The translations under genes were made by a program, and so were the position numbers. This document shows, piece after piece, positions 44,995 through 56,000 of a DNA stretch of 64,000 nt. This DNA comes from JAJXWB01 sp964634325 (GTDB taxonomy: Bacteria > Pseudomonadota > Alphaproteobacteria > Rhizobiales > Beijerinckiaceae): the NCBI GenBank assembly GCA_964634325.1, contig CAZWJF010000013.1, forward strand, positions 19,288-83,287, written 5' to 3'. The notes beneath the pieces are model-generated. The model did not search any database. It saw only the letters and a list, made by a program, of their open reading frames with translations, and was not told the origin of the DNA. Numbering within the stretch: the first letter of the stretch is position 1; each line of letters opens with the position of its first letter.

Positions 44995-47463
44995 TCACGT
45001 CCCGCGCGGCTTGGCGCGCGTCGTCGGCGCGGCGGCGGCCGGATCGTCCGGCCAGACGTGGCGGGGGTAGCGGCCTTTCATGTCTTTCTTCACGTCGGTC
45101 CAGGCGCCGGCCCAGAAGCGCGGCAGGTCGCCGGTCGTCTGGATTGGCCGATGCGCGGGCGAGAGCAGGTGGAACACAGGCTTCACGCGACCGCCGGCCA
45201 AGGTCGGATGTTCCTTCAGGCCATAAAGCTCCTGCACGCGGACGTGGATCGCCGGCCCGCCCTCGGCTTCGTAGTCGACGGCGATCTGCGAGCCCGCCGG
45301 CGTCGCAAAATGCGTCGGCGCCTCCATGTCGAGCCGCCGCCGCAGCTCCCAGGGCAACAGCGCGTCGAGCGCGGCGGCGAGCGTCTCCGCCGTGACGTCC
45401 GAAAGCCCGCGCGCGCTTTCGAGGAACGGCGCCAGCCAGTCGCCGGCTGTCGCGGCGAGCGCCGTGTCGCTCATGTCAGGCCACTCCGCTCCCTCGGCGC
45501 GGCGCAGAAATTCCACGCGCGCGCGCAGTTGCAGCTGCGCCTTGCTCCACGGCAGTCGTTCGATGCCGAGTCCGGCGAGTCCGTCGGCCAGCGCCTTCGC
45601 CGTCTCTGCGCCTGGCGCGACCGCAAGGTTGCGCGCCTCGAGCGTCAGCGCCCCGAGCTTTCGGGTCTCGCGCGCGCGCAGCGCAGCGCTCGTCTTGTCG
45701 AATGTGATTTCGCGCCGCGCCTCGATCCGGTCGGCGAAATCCGCTTCGATTTCGGCGAGCGTCAGCGGCGCTGCGGCGAGAATGCGCGCTTGCGCCGCTT
45801 TGCCGGTCGCTTCGGCGACGGCGAGAAAATCCGCCTGCGCCAACCGGTCGTGCGGCTCGACGGAGGCGGCGCGGCCATTGGCCATCAGGAATGCGCCCGG
45901 CGCGCCGCGCCGTTGCGCCACCCGCTCGGGAAAGGCCAGCGCGACGAGCGCGCCGGCCGATAGGTCCGCAGCGGCGCGCTTGGCCCCGCCCGCCGCGCGC
46001 GCCCAGCCGCGCGCCATGCCGCGCGCCGCGTTGGCGCGAGGCGATTTCTCGCGCCGGAATCGGTCGAGTCGATCTTCCAGATCGACGGCGTTCCCGCCGA
46101 GCCCGCGCTCGGACAACAGAACGGCGACTTCGGCGGCCGCCTCGCCGGCGCCATTGCGGGCCGCGTCCACGACCATGCGCGCGAGGCGCGGCGGCAAGGG
46201 AAGATTGCGGATCGCCCGGCCTTCGTCGGCGATCGCGCCATCGATGTCGAGAGCGCCGAGCGATTGCAACAGTTTCACAGCCTCGCTCCAGGCGACGGCC
46301 GGCGGCGGGTCGAGAAAGGCCAGCGCCGTCCTGTCGCGCACGCCCCACGAGGCGAGATCGAGAACAAGGCCGGAGAGATCGGCGCTCAGGATTTCCGGTT
46401 GGGCGAAGGCGGGCAAAGCGCCGGTCGCGGCCTCCTCCCAGAGGCGATAGCAGACGCCCGGCTCCGTGCGGCCTGCGCGGCCGCGCCGCTGATCGACCGA
46501 GGCGCGCGCGGCTCGCACGGTCTCGAGCCGCGTCAGCCCGATGTCCGGCTCGAACGCCGGGACGCGGGCGAGCCCGCTGTCGATGACGACGCGGACGCCT
46601 TCGATGGTCAACGAGGTCTCCGCGACCGACGTCGCGAGCACGATCTTTCGGGTTCCCGCCCTGGCCGGGGACACGGCGCGATCCTGTTCGCGTCGGTCGA
46701 GCGCGCCATAGAGCGGCGCGATCATGACGCCTGGATCGCGAATGTGATCGGCGAGATCGCGCGCGACCCGTTCGATCTCGCCCTGGCCGGGCAGGAACAC
46801 CAGAATCGAGCCTTTCTCCCCGTCGAGAGCGCGAAAGATCGCGCGCTCGACGGCAGGTTCGATCCGCTCCGCCGGATTACGTCCCAGATAGATCGTCTCG
46901 ACCGGATAGGCGCGGCCCTCGCTTTCGACGATCGGCGCGTCGTGCATGAGGCCAGCGACGCGCGCGCCGTCGAGCGTCGCCGACATGGCGACGAGCCGCA
47001 GGTCCTCGCGCAAACCGGCCTGCGCGTCGAGAGCGAGGGCCAGTCCGAGATCGGCGTCGAGCGAGCGTTCGTGAAATTCGTCGAACAGGACGGCGGCGAT
47101 CCGATCGAGCATCGGGTCGTCGAGGATCATGCGCGTGAACACGCCCTCCGTGACGACGAGAATGCGCGTACGCGCGGAGGCGCGGGATTCCATGCGAATT
47201 CGCAGGCCGATCGTTTCGCCGACGTCTTCGCCGAGCGTGTCGGCCATGCGCTGCGCTGCGGCGCGCGCCGCCAGCCGGCGCGGTTCGAGCAGAACGATCT
47301 GTTTGCCGGCCGCCCAGTCTTCATCGATCAGCGCGAGTGGAACGCGCGTCGTCTTGCCGGCGCCGGGCGGCGCGACCAGCGCGAGGTTGGTCCGCTCGTT
47401 CAGGCTTGCGCGTATCCGGTCCAGCGCGTCGTCGATTGGAAGTTGGGTGTCGAATTGGCGCAT
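44995..47463 (-). CDS. hrpB: ATP-dependent helicase HrpB
   Basis: DEAH-box RNA helicase of 822 residues, cytosolic, with poorly known RNA targets. Motifs are in order: Walker A APPGAGKTTRVPLAL near residue 35, DEFHER (motif II), AMSATLDG (motif III), TSVAETSLTIEGV and QRRGRAGRTEPG (motif VI), then the HrpB-specific C-terminal region ending in HVWPDDPAAAAPTTR. It is divergent from kup and lies 104 bases upstream of the mutase gene on the same strand. Confidence 0.96.
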   Translation of the reverse strand: MRQFDTQLPIDDALDRIRASLNERTNLALVAPPGAGKTTRVPLALIDEDWAAGKQIVLLEPRRLAARAAAQRMADTLGEDVGETIGLRIRMESRASARTRILVVTEGVFTRMILDDPMLDRIAAVLFDEFHERSLDADLGLALALDAQAGLREDLRLVAMSATLDGARVAGLMHDAPIVESEGRAYPVETIYLGRNPAERIEPAVERAIFRALDGEKGSILVFLPGQGEIERVARDLADHIRDPGVMIAPLYGALDRREQDRAVSPARAGTRKIVLATSVAETSLTIEGVRVVIDSGLARVPAFEPDIGLTRLETVRAARASVDQRRGRAGRTEPGVCYRLWEEAATGALPAFAQPEILSADLSGLVLDLASWGVRDRTALAFLDPPPAVAWSEAVKLLQSLGALDIDGAIADEGRAIRNLPLPPRLARMVVDAARNGAGEAAAEVAVLLSERGLGGNAVDLEDRLDRFRREKSPRANAARGMARGWARAAGGAKRAAADLSAGALVALAFPERVAQRRGAPGAFLMANGRAASVEPHDRLAQADFLAVAEATGKAAQARILAAAPLTLAEIEADFADRIEARREITFDKTSAALRARETRKLGALTLEARNLAVAPGAETAKALADGLAGLGIERLPWSKAQLQLRARVEFLRRAEGAEWPDMSDTALAATAGDWLAPFLESARGLSDVTAETLAAALDALLPWELRRRLDMEAPTHFATPAGSQIAVDYEAEGGPAIHVRVQELYGLKEHPTLAGGRVKPVFHLLSPAHRPIQTTGDLPRFWAGAWTDVKKDMKGRYPRHVWPDDPAAAAPTTRAKPRGT

Positions 47464-47616
47464 CGCGTTGTTCTGTCAGGAAGGCGACGGTCGGGCAACG
47501 CCGGCGCGGGGACTGCGAACGGCGCCGACGGCGCCGGCTTTGCCGCGAATTTTCTCAATGGGGCTTTTCTGTGATTTGGAAACGGCGTATACCCCCGCGC
47601 CCGCCGGCTGCAACCG

Positions 47617-47635
47617 GAGGAGGGGCTTCTCCCCT
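47617..47635 (+). promoter_or_regulatory. Strong SD with small hairpin before kup
   Basis: GGAGGAGGGG (47617-47625) is the best SD in the region, and AGGGG/CCCCT (47621-47625, 47631-47635) can form a hairpin over it. It is 20 bases from the ATG at 47646 but 8 from an in-frame CTG at 47634. Confidence 0.4.
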
Positions 47636-47645
47636 GAGCGCGCGA

Positions 47646-49634
47646 ATGACGCAAGACGGACAGACCGGCGATAGTTCCGCCGCGACCGCCCCGCAGACGC
47701 CGGGCGGTCCAACTGCCGACGCGAAAATGACCTATGGACACGACGCGCACGACGGCCACAGCCATGCATTCTGGCCAATGGTTCTCGGATCGCTGGGCGT
47801 CGTTTACGGCGATATCGGCACGAGCCCGCTCTACGCGCTCAAGTCTTCGCTGGAGCACGCCAAGACCGCCGGCGCCACGGCCGAGGAAGTGATCGGCGTC
47901 GTTTCGCTGTTGACCTGGGCGCTGATCTTCACGGTCACTGTCAAATATGTCCTCTTCCTCATGCGCGCCGACAACCGCGGCGAGGGCGGAACGCTCGCGC
48001 TGATGGCGCTCGCCCAGCATGCGCTCGGCAAACGCACGCAGTTCGTCTTCCTCATGGGCGTCGCGGGCGCGGCGCTGTTTTCCGGCGACGCGATCATCAC
48101 CCCGGCGATTTCGGTGTTGTCCGCGATCGAAGGCCTCAAGCTGCCGGCGGTCCAGCAATATTTCGACTTTACGCCCTACGTGCTGATGATCACGGTCGTG
48201 ATCCTCTTCACGCTCTTCATCGTGCAGAGCTACGGCACCGCCAGGGTTGCGGCCTTCTTCGGTCCGATCATGGTGGTGTTCTTCGGCGTCATCGGGTTGC
48301 TCGGCGCGCTCCACATCTGGGATGCGCCGGAAATTCTTTCTGCGCTCAATCCGATCCCGGGAGTCGTTTTCCTCTTCTCGCACGGCTGGCACGGGTTCAC
48401 GACGCTCGGTCTCGTCTTTCTCGCCGTCACCGGCGCCGAAGCGCTCTACGCCGACATGGGCCATTTCGGTCGCAAGCCGATCCAGTTCGCCTGGGTTTGT
48501 TTCGTGTTGCCGGCCCTGCTGCTGAACTATTACGGCCAGGGCGCGTTCGTCCTGCATGACCTGAGCGTCGTTCAGAGCCCGGACTTCAGCCCGTTCTTCC
48601 AGCTTGCGCCGCAATGGGCGGTGATCCCGTTGATCATATTGTCGACGGTCGCGACCATCATCGCGAGCCAGGCGGTCATCACCGGCGCCTATTCGATCGT
48701 CCGGCAGGCGATTCAGCTTGGTCTGCTGCCGCGCCTCGTCATCAATCACACCTCCGAGACGCTCGAGGGCCAGATTTTCGTGCCGCGCGTCAATCGCCTG
48801 CTGCTGATCGGCGTGCTCGCGCTCGTCGTCATCTTCAAGTCGTCGGACGCGCTCGCCAACGCCTACGGCATCGCTGTGACAGGCACGATGGTGGTGACGA
48901 CCTCGCTCGCTTTCGTCGTGGTCTGGAAACAATGGCGCTGGCCGCTGTGGGCGGCGAGCCTCTTCATCGGCTTCTTCCTCGCGATCGACCTGTCCTTCCT
49001 GACGGCGAACCTGATCAAGGTTCTCGACGGCGGCTGGGTGCCGCTGACCCTTGGCGCCGCCGCCATGGTGACGATGTGGACATGGGTGCGCGGCACCAAG
49101 CTGCTCAACCAGAAGACCGATCGCGATTCGATCCCGACGACCGACCTCCTGCGGATGCTCACGAAGTCCAAGCCGACGCGCGTTCCGGGCACGGCCGTGT
49201 TTCTGACGGCTAATCCCGCGGTCGCGCCGTCGGCGCTCATGCACAATCTCAAACACAATAAGGTCGTGCATGAACGCGTCGTGCTCATGAACATCTTGAC
49301 CGAGGATATGCCGCGAGTCGCTGACGAAAAGCGCTACGAAATCGAAAAGCTCTCCGACGATTTCATGCGCGTGACGCTGCACTTCGGCTTCATGGAAAGC
49401 CCGCGCATTCCGCTCGCGATGGCGATGCTGCGGAAGGCCGGCTACAAGTTCGACATCATGACGACGTCGTTCTTCCTCGGACGGCGTACGCTCAAGGCCA
49501 GCCCGACATCAGGCATGCCTGCCTGGCAGGACCGACTCTATATCGGCCTGTCGAAACAGGCGGCGAACGCGACGGACTTCTTCTCGATCCCCTCGGATCG
49601 AGTGGTCGAACTCGGCGCGCAGGTCACGATCTAG
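47646..49634 (+). CDS. kup: Low-affinity potassium transporter Kup
   Basis: Inner-membrane proton/potassium symporter of 662 residues. After a His-rich N-terminal tail (YGHDAHDGHSHAFWP) come the family motif GSLGVVYGDIGTSPLYALK and about twelve membrane segments, including GGTLALMALAQHAL, SGDAIITPAISVLSAIEG and GQGAFVL, then a C-terminal cytosolic domain. The ATG at 47646 lacks a close SD; see the separate entry for a possible CTG start at 47634. Its TAG stop shares the four bases CTAG with the stop of convergent addA. Confidence 0.96.
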   Translation: MTQDGQTGDSSAATAPQTPGGPTADAKMTYGHDAHDGHSHAFWPMVLGSLGVVYGDIGTSPLYALKSSLEHAKTAGATAEEVIGVVSLLTWALIFTVTVKYVLFLMRADNRGEGGTLALMALAQHALGKRTQFVFLMGVAGAALFSGDAIITPAISVLSAIEGLKLPAVQQYFDFTPYVLMITVVILFTLFIVQSYGTARVAAFFGPIMVVFFGVIGLLGALHIWDAPEILSALNPIPGVVFLFSHGWHGFTTLGLVFLAVTGAEALYADMGHFGRKPIQFAWVCFVLPALLLNYYGQGAFVLHDLSVVQSPDFSPFFQLAPQWAVIPLIILSTVATIIASQAVITGAYSIVRQAIQLGLLPRLVINHTSETLEGQIFVPRVNRLLLIGVLALVVIFKSSDALANAYGIAVTGTMVVTTSLAFVVVWKQWRWPLWAASLFIGFFLAIDLSFLTANLIKVLDGGWVPLTLGAAAMVTMWTWVRGTKLLNQKTDRDSIPTTDLLRMLTKSKPTRVPGTAVFLTANPAVAPSALMHNLKHNKVVHERVVLMNILTEDMPRVADEKRYEIEKLSDDFMRVTLHFGFMESPRIPLAMAMLRKAGYKFDIMTTSFFLGRRTLKASPTSGMPAWQDRLYIGLSKQAANATDFFSIPSDRVVELGAQVTI

Positions 49635-52600
49635 ATCGACGCGAGCGCGCGCTCCATCGCGCTTGCGTCGATTTCGCAAAGGCGCGTCGTCGCCGTCCAT
49701 AGAACGAACGCCCGGACGCCCCTGTCCGGGTAGATTTGCGCAACCGCGGCGCGGTACAGCGCGAGTTGCGCGACATAGGCGGCAGGAACGCTCTCGGGCT
49801 CCGCGCCCGTCTTGAAATCCGCGATCCAGATTTCGTCCTTGGTCTCCGCGAGACGGTCGATGCGGCCGGCGATGTCGAGAGGGGCGCGGTCGCGTCTCGC
49901 GATCCGGGCGGCGACGGCGACCTCCGCGCGGGCCGAGGCGCCGAACAGCGGCGCGCACTCAGGCGCATCGAGGACGCGCAGGACTTCGTCGACGAGCGCC
50001 TCGGCGGCGCCATCCGCCAGATCGGGCGCCTGCGCGCGCAGAAACCGCCGCGCGGCCGCGCTGCGTGCGCTAGCCGCGAGTTCTGGCAGGCTCTGCAGCA
50101 GCCGGTGGACGAGCAGACCCCGATTGATCGCCTCCGTCGCATCTGTCGGCTGACGCTCCGTTGGATCGAACGCGTCGGCGCCGGCGAGAGCGTTCGCTGG
50201 CCGGATCGGCGGCGCGGGCTCGATTTCGATTGGCGCGTCGCGCGCGATCCAGTCCGGCAGGGCGACCGGCGCGGCGTCGACCTTGCGGGCGGCCTCGTCG
50301 CCGAGGTTCGGCGCGCCGAAGCGCAGGACTTCGCCGCCGGGCGCGTGAGGATCCTCCGCAGCGATGCAATGACCGCGCAAGGCGGCGACGACAAGATTGC
50401 GCCAGCATCCCTCTTTCGGTCCGGTCTTGCCGTGATGCCCCGCGATGTAAAGCCGCTCTTCGGCGCGCGTCATCGCGACATAGAGAAGGCGTCGGTATTC
50501 GTCGTCCGCTTCTGAGCGAACGGCGGCGCGGCGCGTGGCGACAGCCGGCGGATCGTCGGCCTTGCGTTCGGACCAGACCAGCGCCGGCCCCAGGCGCGTC
50601 GCGATTTCGAACAGCGAGGGATCATGCGAGCCGGTCGGCGTCGAGCAGGTGTCCGGCAGAAAGACGATCTTGGCTTCGAGTCCTTTGGCCGCATGCGCGG
50701 TCATGACGCGCACCAGGTCGCCGGACGATTCGAGGTCGCGCTTGACGGTCAGCGATATCGTTTCGAGCTCGTGGACGAAGGCGAGGAGCGAGGGCGCCTC
50801 GCGTCGCTCGTGCTCCAGCGCCAGCGCCATGAATTCGTCGATGGCGTCGCCGGCCTCCGGACCGAGCCGTGCGACGAACGCGCGTCGCCCCTGATCCGGC
50901 CCGAGAAGGCGGCTGAAGAAGTCGAACGGCTTGGCGGCGGCGGCGCGTCGCCATCCCTCGACCTGCGCGGCGGCCGTCCGCAAATGCGGATCGGTCGATG
51001 CGGCCAGAGCTTCCGACAAAGAGCCGACCCTGCGTGGGGCGATCGCGACCAGATCGTCGTCGGTCAGGCCGCACAGCGGCGACTTGAGCGCGCAGGCGAG
51101 CGAGAGGTCGTCATCGGGCGCCAGCGCAGCGCGGGCGGCCGCGAGCAGGTCCATGACGGCGATATGTTGGCCCACGTCGAGCCGGTCGGCGCCGGCCACG
51201 GGTACGCGCGCATCCTTCAGCGCGCGCACCATCGCCTCGAAGAACGCATCGCGCCGGCGCACGAGAATCATGACGTCGCCGGGCCGGATCGGACGCAGCG
51301 CGCCCGACGCGGAGTCGACGACGCGCTCGCGCGAGCCGGTCGCCACGAAACCGGCGATCTTGCGCGCAATCGCGCGCGCGAGTTCGACCGGCGGATCGCT
51401 TTCGCGGGGCAGGTCGACCGGCAGGACCCAGCTTTCCGGGTCGGACGCCTTTTCGCCAGCGATCGGCGACCAGATTTCGACGAGGCCTGCGACGTCCTGC
51501 TTCAGCGCGTAATGATGCGGCGGCGCGTCCGGTTGCACGGTCAGGCCGCGCAGCGCCTCCTCCCGCGCGAAGACGAGATCGACGGCCTCCAGGATTCTCG
51601 GCGCCGAACGGAAGGACAGGTCGAGCGCGACTGGGGCGAATTGCTGTTCGGCGTCGCGCGCGCGCTTCTCGAATGTCCGGCTCATGCGGCCGAATGCGGC
51701 CGGCGCCGCGCCCTGAAAGGAGAAGATCGACTGCTTCTCGTCGCCGACAGCGAAAAACGTGCGCAAGCGCGGACTCGCGCCCGCGCCGACGGTGAATTCC
51801 CGCGCCAGCGCCTGCAGAATATCCCATTGGGCTTCGCTCGTGTCCTGCGCTTCGTCGACGAGGATGTGGTCGACGCCGCCGTCGAGTTTGTACAGCGCCC
51901 AGTCGGCTGCGCCGTCGCGCGCGAGCAGCGCGCGCGTCCGCGCGATCAGATCATCGAAGTCAAGCAGTCCGCGTGCGCGTTTCAGCGCCTCGTATTGATC
52001 GAGACACGCCGCCGCCAGCCTCAGCAGAGCGGCGCTGCGCGCACAGGCTTCCGCCGCGCGCATCTTGTCGCGCAGCGCAGAAAGGCGAGCGCCCTCGGCG
52101 AGCAGACGCGCCGGCAGGCCGGGGCTCAGCTTCTCGATCGTCTTGGTCGCCACGCTTGCGCGCAACTCTTCCTTCTGCGTGAAGAACAGCGCGAGATAAT
52201 CGTCCAGGCAGGCCGGGTCTGGCGCGAGAGACGCGGCGCGTCGAAGTTGAGACGCACGCTCGCGGTCGGTCTTGGTTCCCTCCGCCAATATGTCGGCGAT
52301 GGAGGTCCATTCGGTCCAGGCGATCCCGTCGTCGATCATTGCGCGCGCGATCGAGGCTTCGTCCTCGTCGGACGCGAGCCCCAGCGCTTCGGGCAATCGC
52401 GCGATGGTCGCTTCGCGCTCTCGTACGAGATCGCGCCGCGCAAGGGTCGCGTCGACCGTCCGTTCGAAGCCGCCGTCCCAGGTCTCCTGCGCGACCCGTG
52501 CGAGCGCCGCGCGCAAAAGCGGATCGTAATCGGCCGCCTCCAGCGCGCGCCGTCGGGCGAGTTGCAGCAGTTCGCTGCGCTCGAGTTCGTCGACGACCCG

Positions 52601-53032
52601 AAAATCGGCGGGCGCGTTGGCCTCGAACGGGAACAGGTGCAGCACGCGTTCGCAGAAGGCGTGAATCGTTTGAATCTTGAGTCCGCCCGGCGTATCGACG
52701 GCGTCGGCGAACAACCGGCGCGCGATGTCGAGATCGGATGGCGGGTCGGCGCCCGTCGCGCGGATCGAGGCGCGCAATGCATGGTCGTCCATCAGCGTCC
52801 ATCCGGCCAGAACGCCGAAGACGCGCTGCGACATGTTGGCGGCCGCCGCCTTGGTGAAAGTCAGGCAGATGAGTCGCGAAGGATCGACGCCGTCGAGCAG
52901 GAGGCGGACGACGCGCTGTGCGAGAACATGCGTCTTGCCCGAGCCGGCGTGCGCCGACACCCAGGCCGAAAGGCGCGGATCGGACGCCAGCTTCTGCTGC
53001 TCCTGCGTGCGCGCGGGAATGGCGTATCTCAC
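49631..53032 (-). CDS. addA: Double-strand break repair helicase-nuclease AddA
   Basis: Motor and nuclease subunit of AddAB, the alphaproteobacterial counterpart of RecBCD, which resects DNA ends for RecA. The 1133 residues contain UvrD-type motifs: Walker A SAHAGSGKTHVLAQR near residue 30, LVDEAQDTSEAQW, VGDEKQSIFSFQGA, VRVMTAHAAKGLEAKIVF and VAMTRAEERLYIAG, then the C-terminal RecB-like nuclease with IADFKTG near residue 1072. The GTG start at 53032 overlaps the addB stop (GTGA) and yields VRYAIPARTQEQQ, the family N-terminus. The usual downstream trxA is absent. Confidence 0.96.
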   Translation of the reverse strand: MRYAIPARTQEQQKLASDPRLSAWVSAHAGSGKTHVLAQRVVRLLLDGVDPSRLICLTFTKAAAANMSQRVFGVLAGWTLMDDHALRASIRATGADPPSDLDIARRLFADAVDTPGGLKIQTIHAFCERVLHLFPFEANAPADFRVVDELERSELLQLARRRALEAADYDPLLRAALARVAQETWDGGFERTVDATLARRDLVREREATIARLPEALGLASDEDEASIARAMIDDGIAWTEWTSIADILAEGTKTDRERASQLRRAASLAPDPACLDDYLALFFTQKEELRASVATKTIEKLSPGLPARLLAEGARLSALRDKMRAAEACARSAALLRLAAACLDQYEALKRARGLLDFDDLIARTRALLARDGAADWALYKLDGGVDHILVDEAQDTSEAQWDILQALAREFTVGAGASPRLRTFFAVGDEKQSIFSFQGAAPAAFGRMSRTFEKRARDAEQQFAPVALDLSFRSAPRILEAVDLVFAREEALRGLTVQPDAPPHHYALKQDVAGLVEIWSPIAGEKASDPESWVLPVDLPRESDPPVELARAIARKIAGFVATGSRERVVDSASGALRPIRPGDVMILVRRRDAFFEAMVRALKDARVPVAGADRLDVGQHIAVMDLLAAARAALAPDDDLSLACALKSPLCGLTDDDLVAIAPRRVGSLSEALAASTDPHLRTAAAQVEGWRRAAAAKPFDFFSRLLGPDQGRRAFVARLGPEAGDAIDEFMALALEHERREAPSLLAFVHELETISLTVKRDLESSGDLVRVMTAHAAKGLEAKIVFLPDTCSTPTGSHDPSLFEIATRLGPALVWSERKADDPPAVATRRAAVRSEADDEYRRLLYVAMTRAEERLYIAGHHGKTGPKEGCWRNLVVAALRGHCIAAEDPHAPGGEVLRFGAPNLGDEAARKVDAAPVALPDWIARDAPIEIEPAPPIRPANALAGADAFDPTERQPTDATEAINRGLLVHRLLQSLPELAASARSAAARRFLRAQAPDLADGAAEALVDEVLRVLDAPECAPLFGASARAEVAVAARIARRDRAPLDIAGRIDRLAETKDEIWIADFKTGAEPESVPAAYVAQLALYRAAVAQIYPDRGVRAFVLWTATTRLCEIDASAMERALASI

Positions 53033-56000
53033 GCCTCGCCCTCCTGCGCGCCGCCTGTGGCCGACCATTCCTTGACCCGCGCCAGATGGTCGTAGTCTCC
53101 GTACCGCGAAGCGTATTGCGCAAAGGGACGTGAGGCGTAGCCGCGCGCCGGATCGCGGTAGGACGAAAGCATCTTCGCCAGTTCGTCCCAATGTTCTCCG
53201 GCGAGTTGATCGAACGAGACGTCCTTGGGCGCGATGTCGACGATCTTGCCGCCGCCGCGTCCGCCGATCTTGAGATAGAGCCCGGACTCCGGCTCGAAGT
53301 CTCCGACCTCTTTGAAACCTCCGCGACGCACCATCTCGGCTTCGAGCGTCAGCTGGGACGCGAACCCGACTCTGGCTTGCGCTGCTGTCGGCGGCGCGCC
53401 GGTCTTGTAATCGACGATCCGCGCGCGGCCCTGAAGATCGATCTCGATGCGATCCGCAACCGCGCTCAGGCGGAATACGCTGCCGTCCCGCAGCTCCAGA
53501 TCGACCTGTCCCTTCGCTTCGCCGTGCACGCGCGCAAGCGCCGCGCGTCGCCGCGCGTCGTAGTCGAGCGCGAAGTCGACCCCGGCGAGAAGCCCCGGCC
53601 AGCGGAAGGCGCGCCACGATGGGTCGGCGAAGAACTCCGCCAATTGTTCGCGCGCCGCCGCGACCACGATGTCGCGCGCGTCGGGCGGCAATGCGCCTTG
53701 CGGCCACCGGCGGGCGATTTCGTACAGGGCGGCATGGATCGCGGTGCCCTGTTCGGCTGCGCCCACGACGGCGTCGAGCGCCTCGAGCGGTTGCAGCTCG
53801 AGAATGCGTTCGGCGAAGATCGCGTAGGGATCGCGCCTGAGCGTCTCGATCCGGGTTACGCTCAGCGCTGTCGGGCGCAGGTCGAGCGGCGGGGCGGGGT
53901 TCGGCCTGGCGAGGCTGACGGACGCCGAGGGTCGATCGATTTCGCGCGCCAGAGCGACCCAGGCGTCGCCGCGCTCGCGGACCTTTTTCCAGACGTCGCC
54001 GGCCAGGGCCTCCATGCGTTGCAGGAAGCGCGAGGGCACGGTCGGCGCGCGGTCGCGTTTCAGCGCGCGCGCCAGCGTCACGCAGGGCGCGCCCATCGCC
54101 ATGGTCAGATCGTGCGCGCTTTGCCCGATGCGGCGCTCCGGCGGCGTGAGCCCGAGCTGCGCGCGCATCGGGCGATTGAGGAACGCGTCGGTTCTGGTTT
54201 GAGGCGGCCAGATCGTTTCATCGAGGCCCGCGAGAACCACTACGTCGACATCGAGCAGTCGCGCTTCCAGGAGGCCCAGGATCTTCAGACGCGGGTGGCT
54301 CCGTTGCGGCCCGCGCACGCTTGCGCGCGACGTCAGCGTGTCGAACAGCGCGCGATAATCGGACAGATCGATTTCGAACCCGCGCTCGTTCTCGACGACA
54401 GCCGCGCCGACCTCCGCGAACAGCCGTTCGAGCGCCAGAGCGTCGTCGCCGCCGCGCGGGGCCGCCTGCGCCGCGAGCGCCGCGAGGCACGTCTGGTGCA
54501 GGCGTATCCAGGTCGCGACGGGACGGCGCGCGGCCGTCTCGTACAACGGCGCGAGAGCGGCCTCGACCGCGGTGATGAATTCGCGCAGTTCGCTCCATTC
54601 GGCGTCGCCGATCCGCCGAACCGCCGGATGGGCGCGCCTGTCGCGCGCTGCAATGCGCGCCGAAGCGATCCGCCGCGCCCAATCAGCGTCGTGCGGGGTT
54701 GCGCGCAGGACGCCGATCTCAAACATGCGCGCCAGCGCAGCGGCGCGGTCGCGCGCTTGCGCGGGGGCGAGAGTGGGATCGGCGAGCAACGCGGCGAGCG
54801 CAACGTCGCTCTTCTCGCTTGCGGCTGTCAGCGCGGCGCGCGCAAAGGCGCCGGCCGGCGTTCCGCCGAGGGGTTCGCCGCCGGAATCGTCGACTTCCAG
54901 CCGCCAGCGCGCGAATTCCGCGCGAACGCGGCGCGCAATGGCGCGGTCGGGCGTAATCAGCGCGGCCGTCGCACCCGGCGTCTCCAGCGCGGCGCGCAAG
55001 CGTATCGCAATCGCCAGCGCTTCTTCGCGCTCGTCGGCCGCTTCGATCAGCGCCACGTCGCGCAACGCCGGCTCGATCATCGCGCCGTGCGTGGCGACAA
55101 ACGAACGCCAGGCGGGCGTTCCCTCGCTCGGGGCGAGCGCCTGCGCCACGAACAGGCGCCGCTGCTCCAGCGCGTCCACCGGCGAGCAGAGCGGCCGCAC
55201 GTCGGAACGATCCGCGCCGATCGTATTCAGCAGCCGCGCGAGCGCCGCCTGCGGATGATTGAACAGGATCTGCTTCGACGCCTCGCGTCCGGCGACGGCG
55301 CGCCAGTCATTCTCGGGCGCCGTCAGGTCGAGGCCCGGCAGAACCACGGCCCCCGCCGGCAGCCGCGCGATGGCGCCGATCAGGCGCGCCGTCGCGCGAT
55401 TGGTGCCGGTCGAGCCGAGCACGATGGTCGGTTCGTTCACGCCTGCGTTCAGACGAGCGATTTCGCGTTCGATGAGGCGCGCGCGCCGGTCGGCTGCGTC
55501 GAGCAGCTTGCGCTCGGCGAGGATCGCCGGCCAGCGTTCGAATGCGATCTTCAGAAATTCGACGGAGATTGCCCAGTAGCGATCGTATTCCTCGGCGACG
55601 AGCGAGCGAACCGCCGACCAGTCCGCTCCTTCGACGATGAATTCGTCGATCAGTCCCGCGAGATCGCCGGCCAGCGCCAGCGCGTCGGCCGGCGTCGCGC
55701 CGACCAGCAGCGGCGCGGACGGTTCGCCCTCGCGGCCCGCGCCGACGATCGCGCCGGCGAGCGCGCGCGACCAGGCCGATACGAGTTCGGCAAGCAGCAA
55801 CCGTCGTTCGATTTCGTTGATCGCTCCCGGCAGTTCGCCGTCGAACGCGAAGGCGCCGTCCAGCGGATCGGCGAACAGGGCCGCCTCTTCGTCCACCGCG
55901 CCGAGCGGTCTGATCTTGGGCAGTAGGACCGCGCCGCTATCGACGAAACCGGCGAGTTGGGAAATCAGGGCGCGCGCCGCGCGCCGCGTCGGCACGTAGA

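Noticed and set aside
50624..53095. 823-codon plus-strand open frame opposite addA
   Set aside because: Antisense to a gene with complete helicase and nuclease motifs; its residues are low-complexity Arg/Gly/Asp runs.
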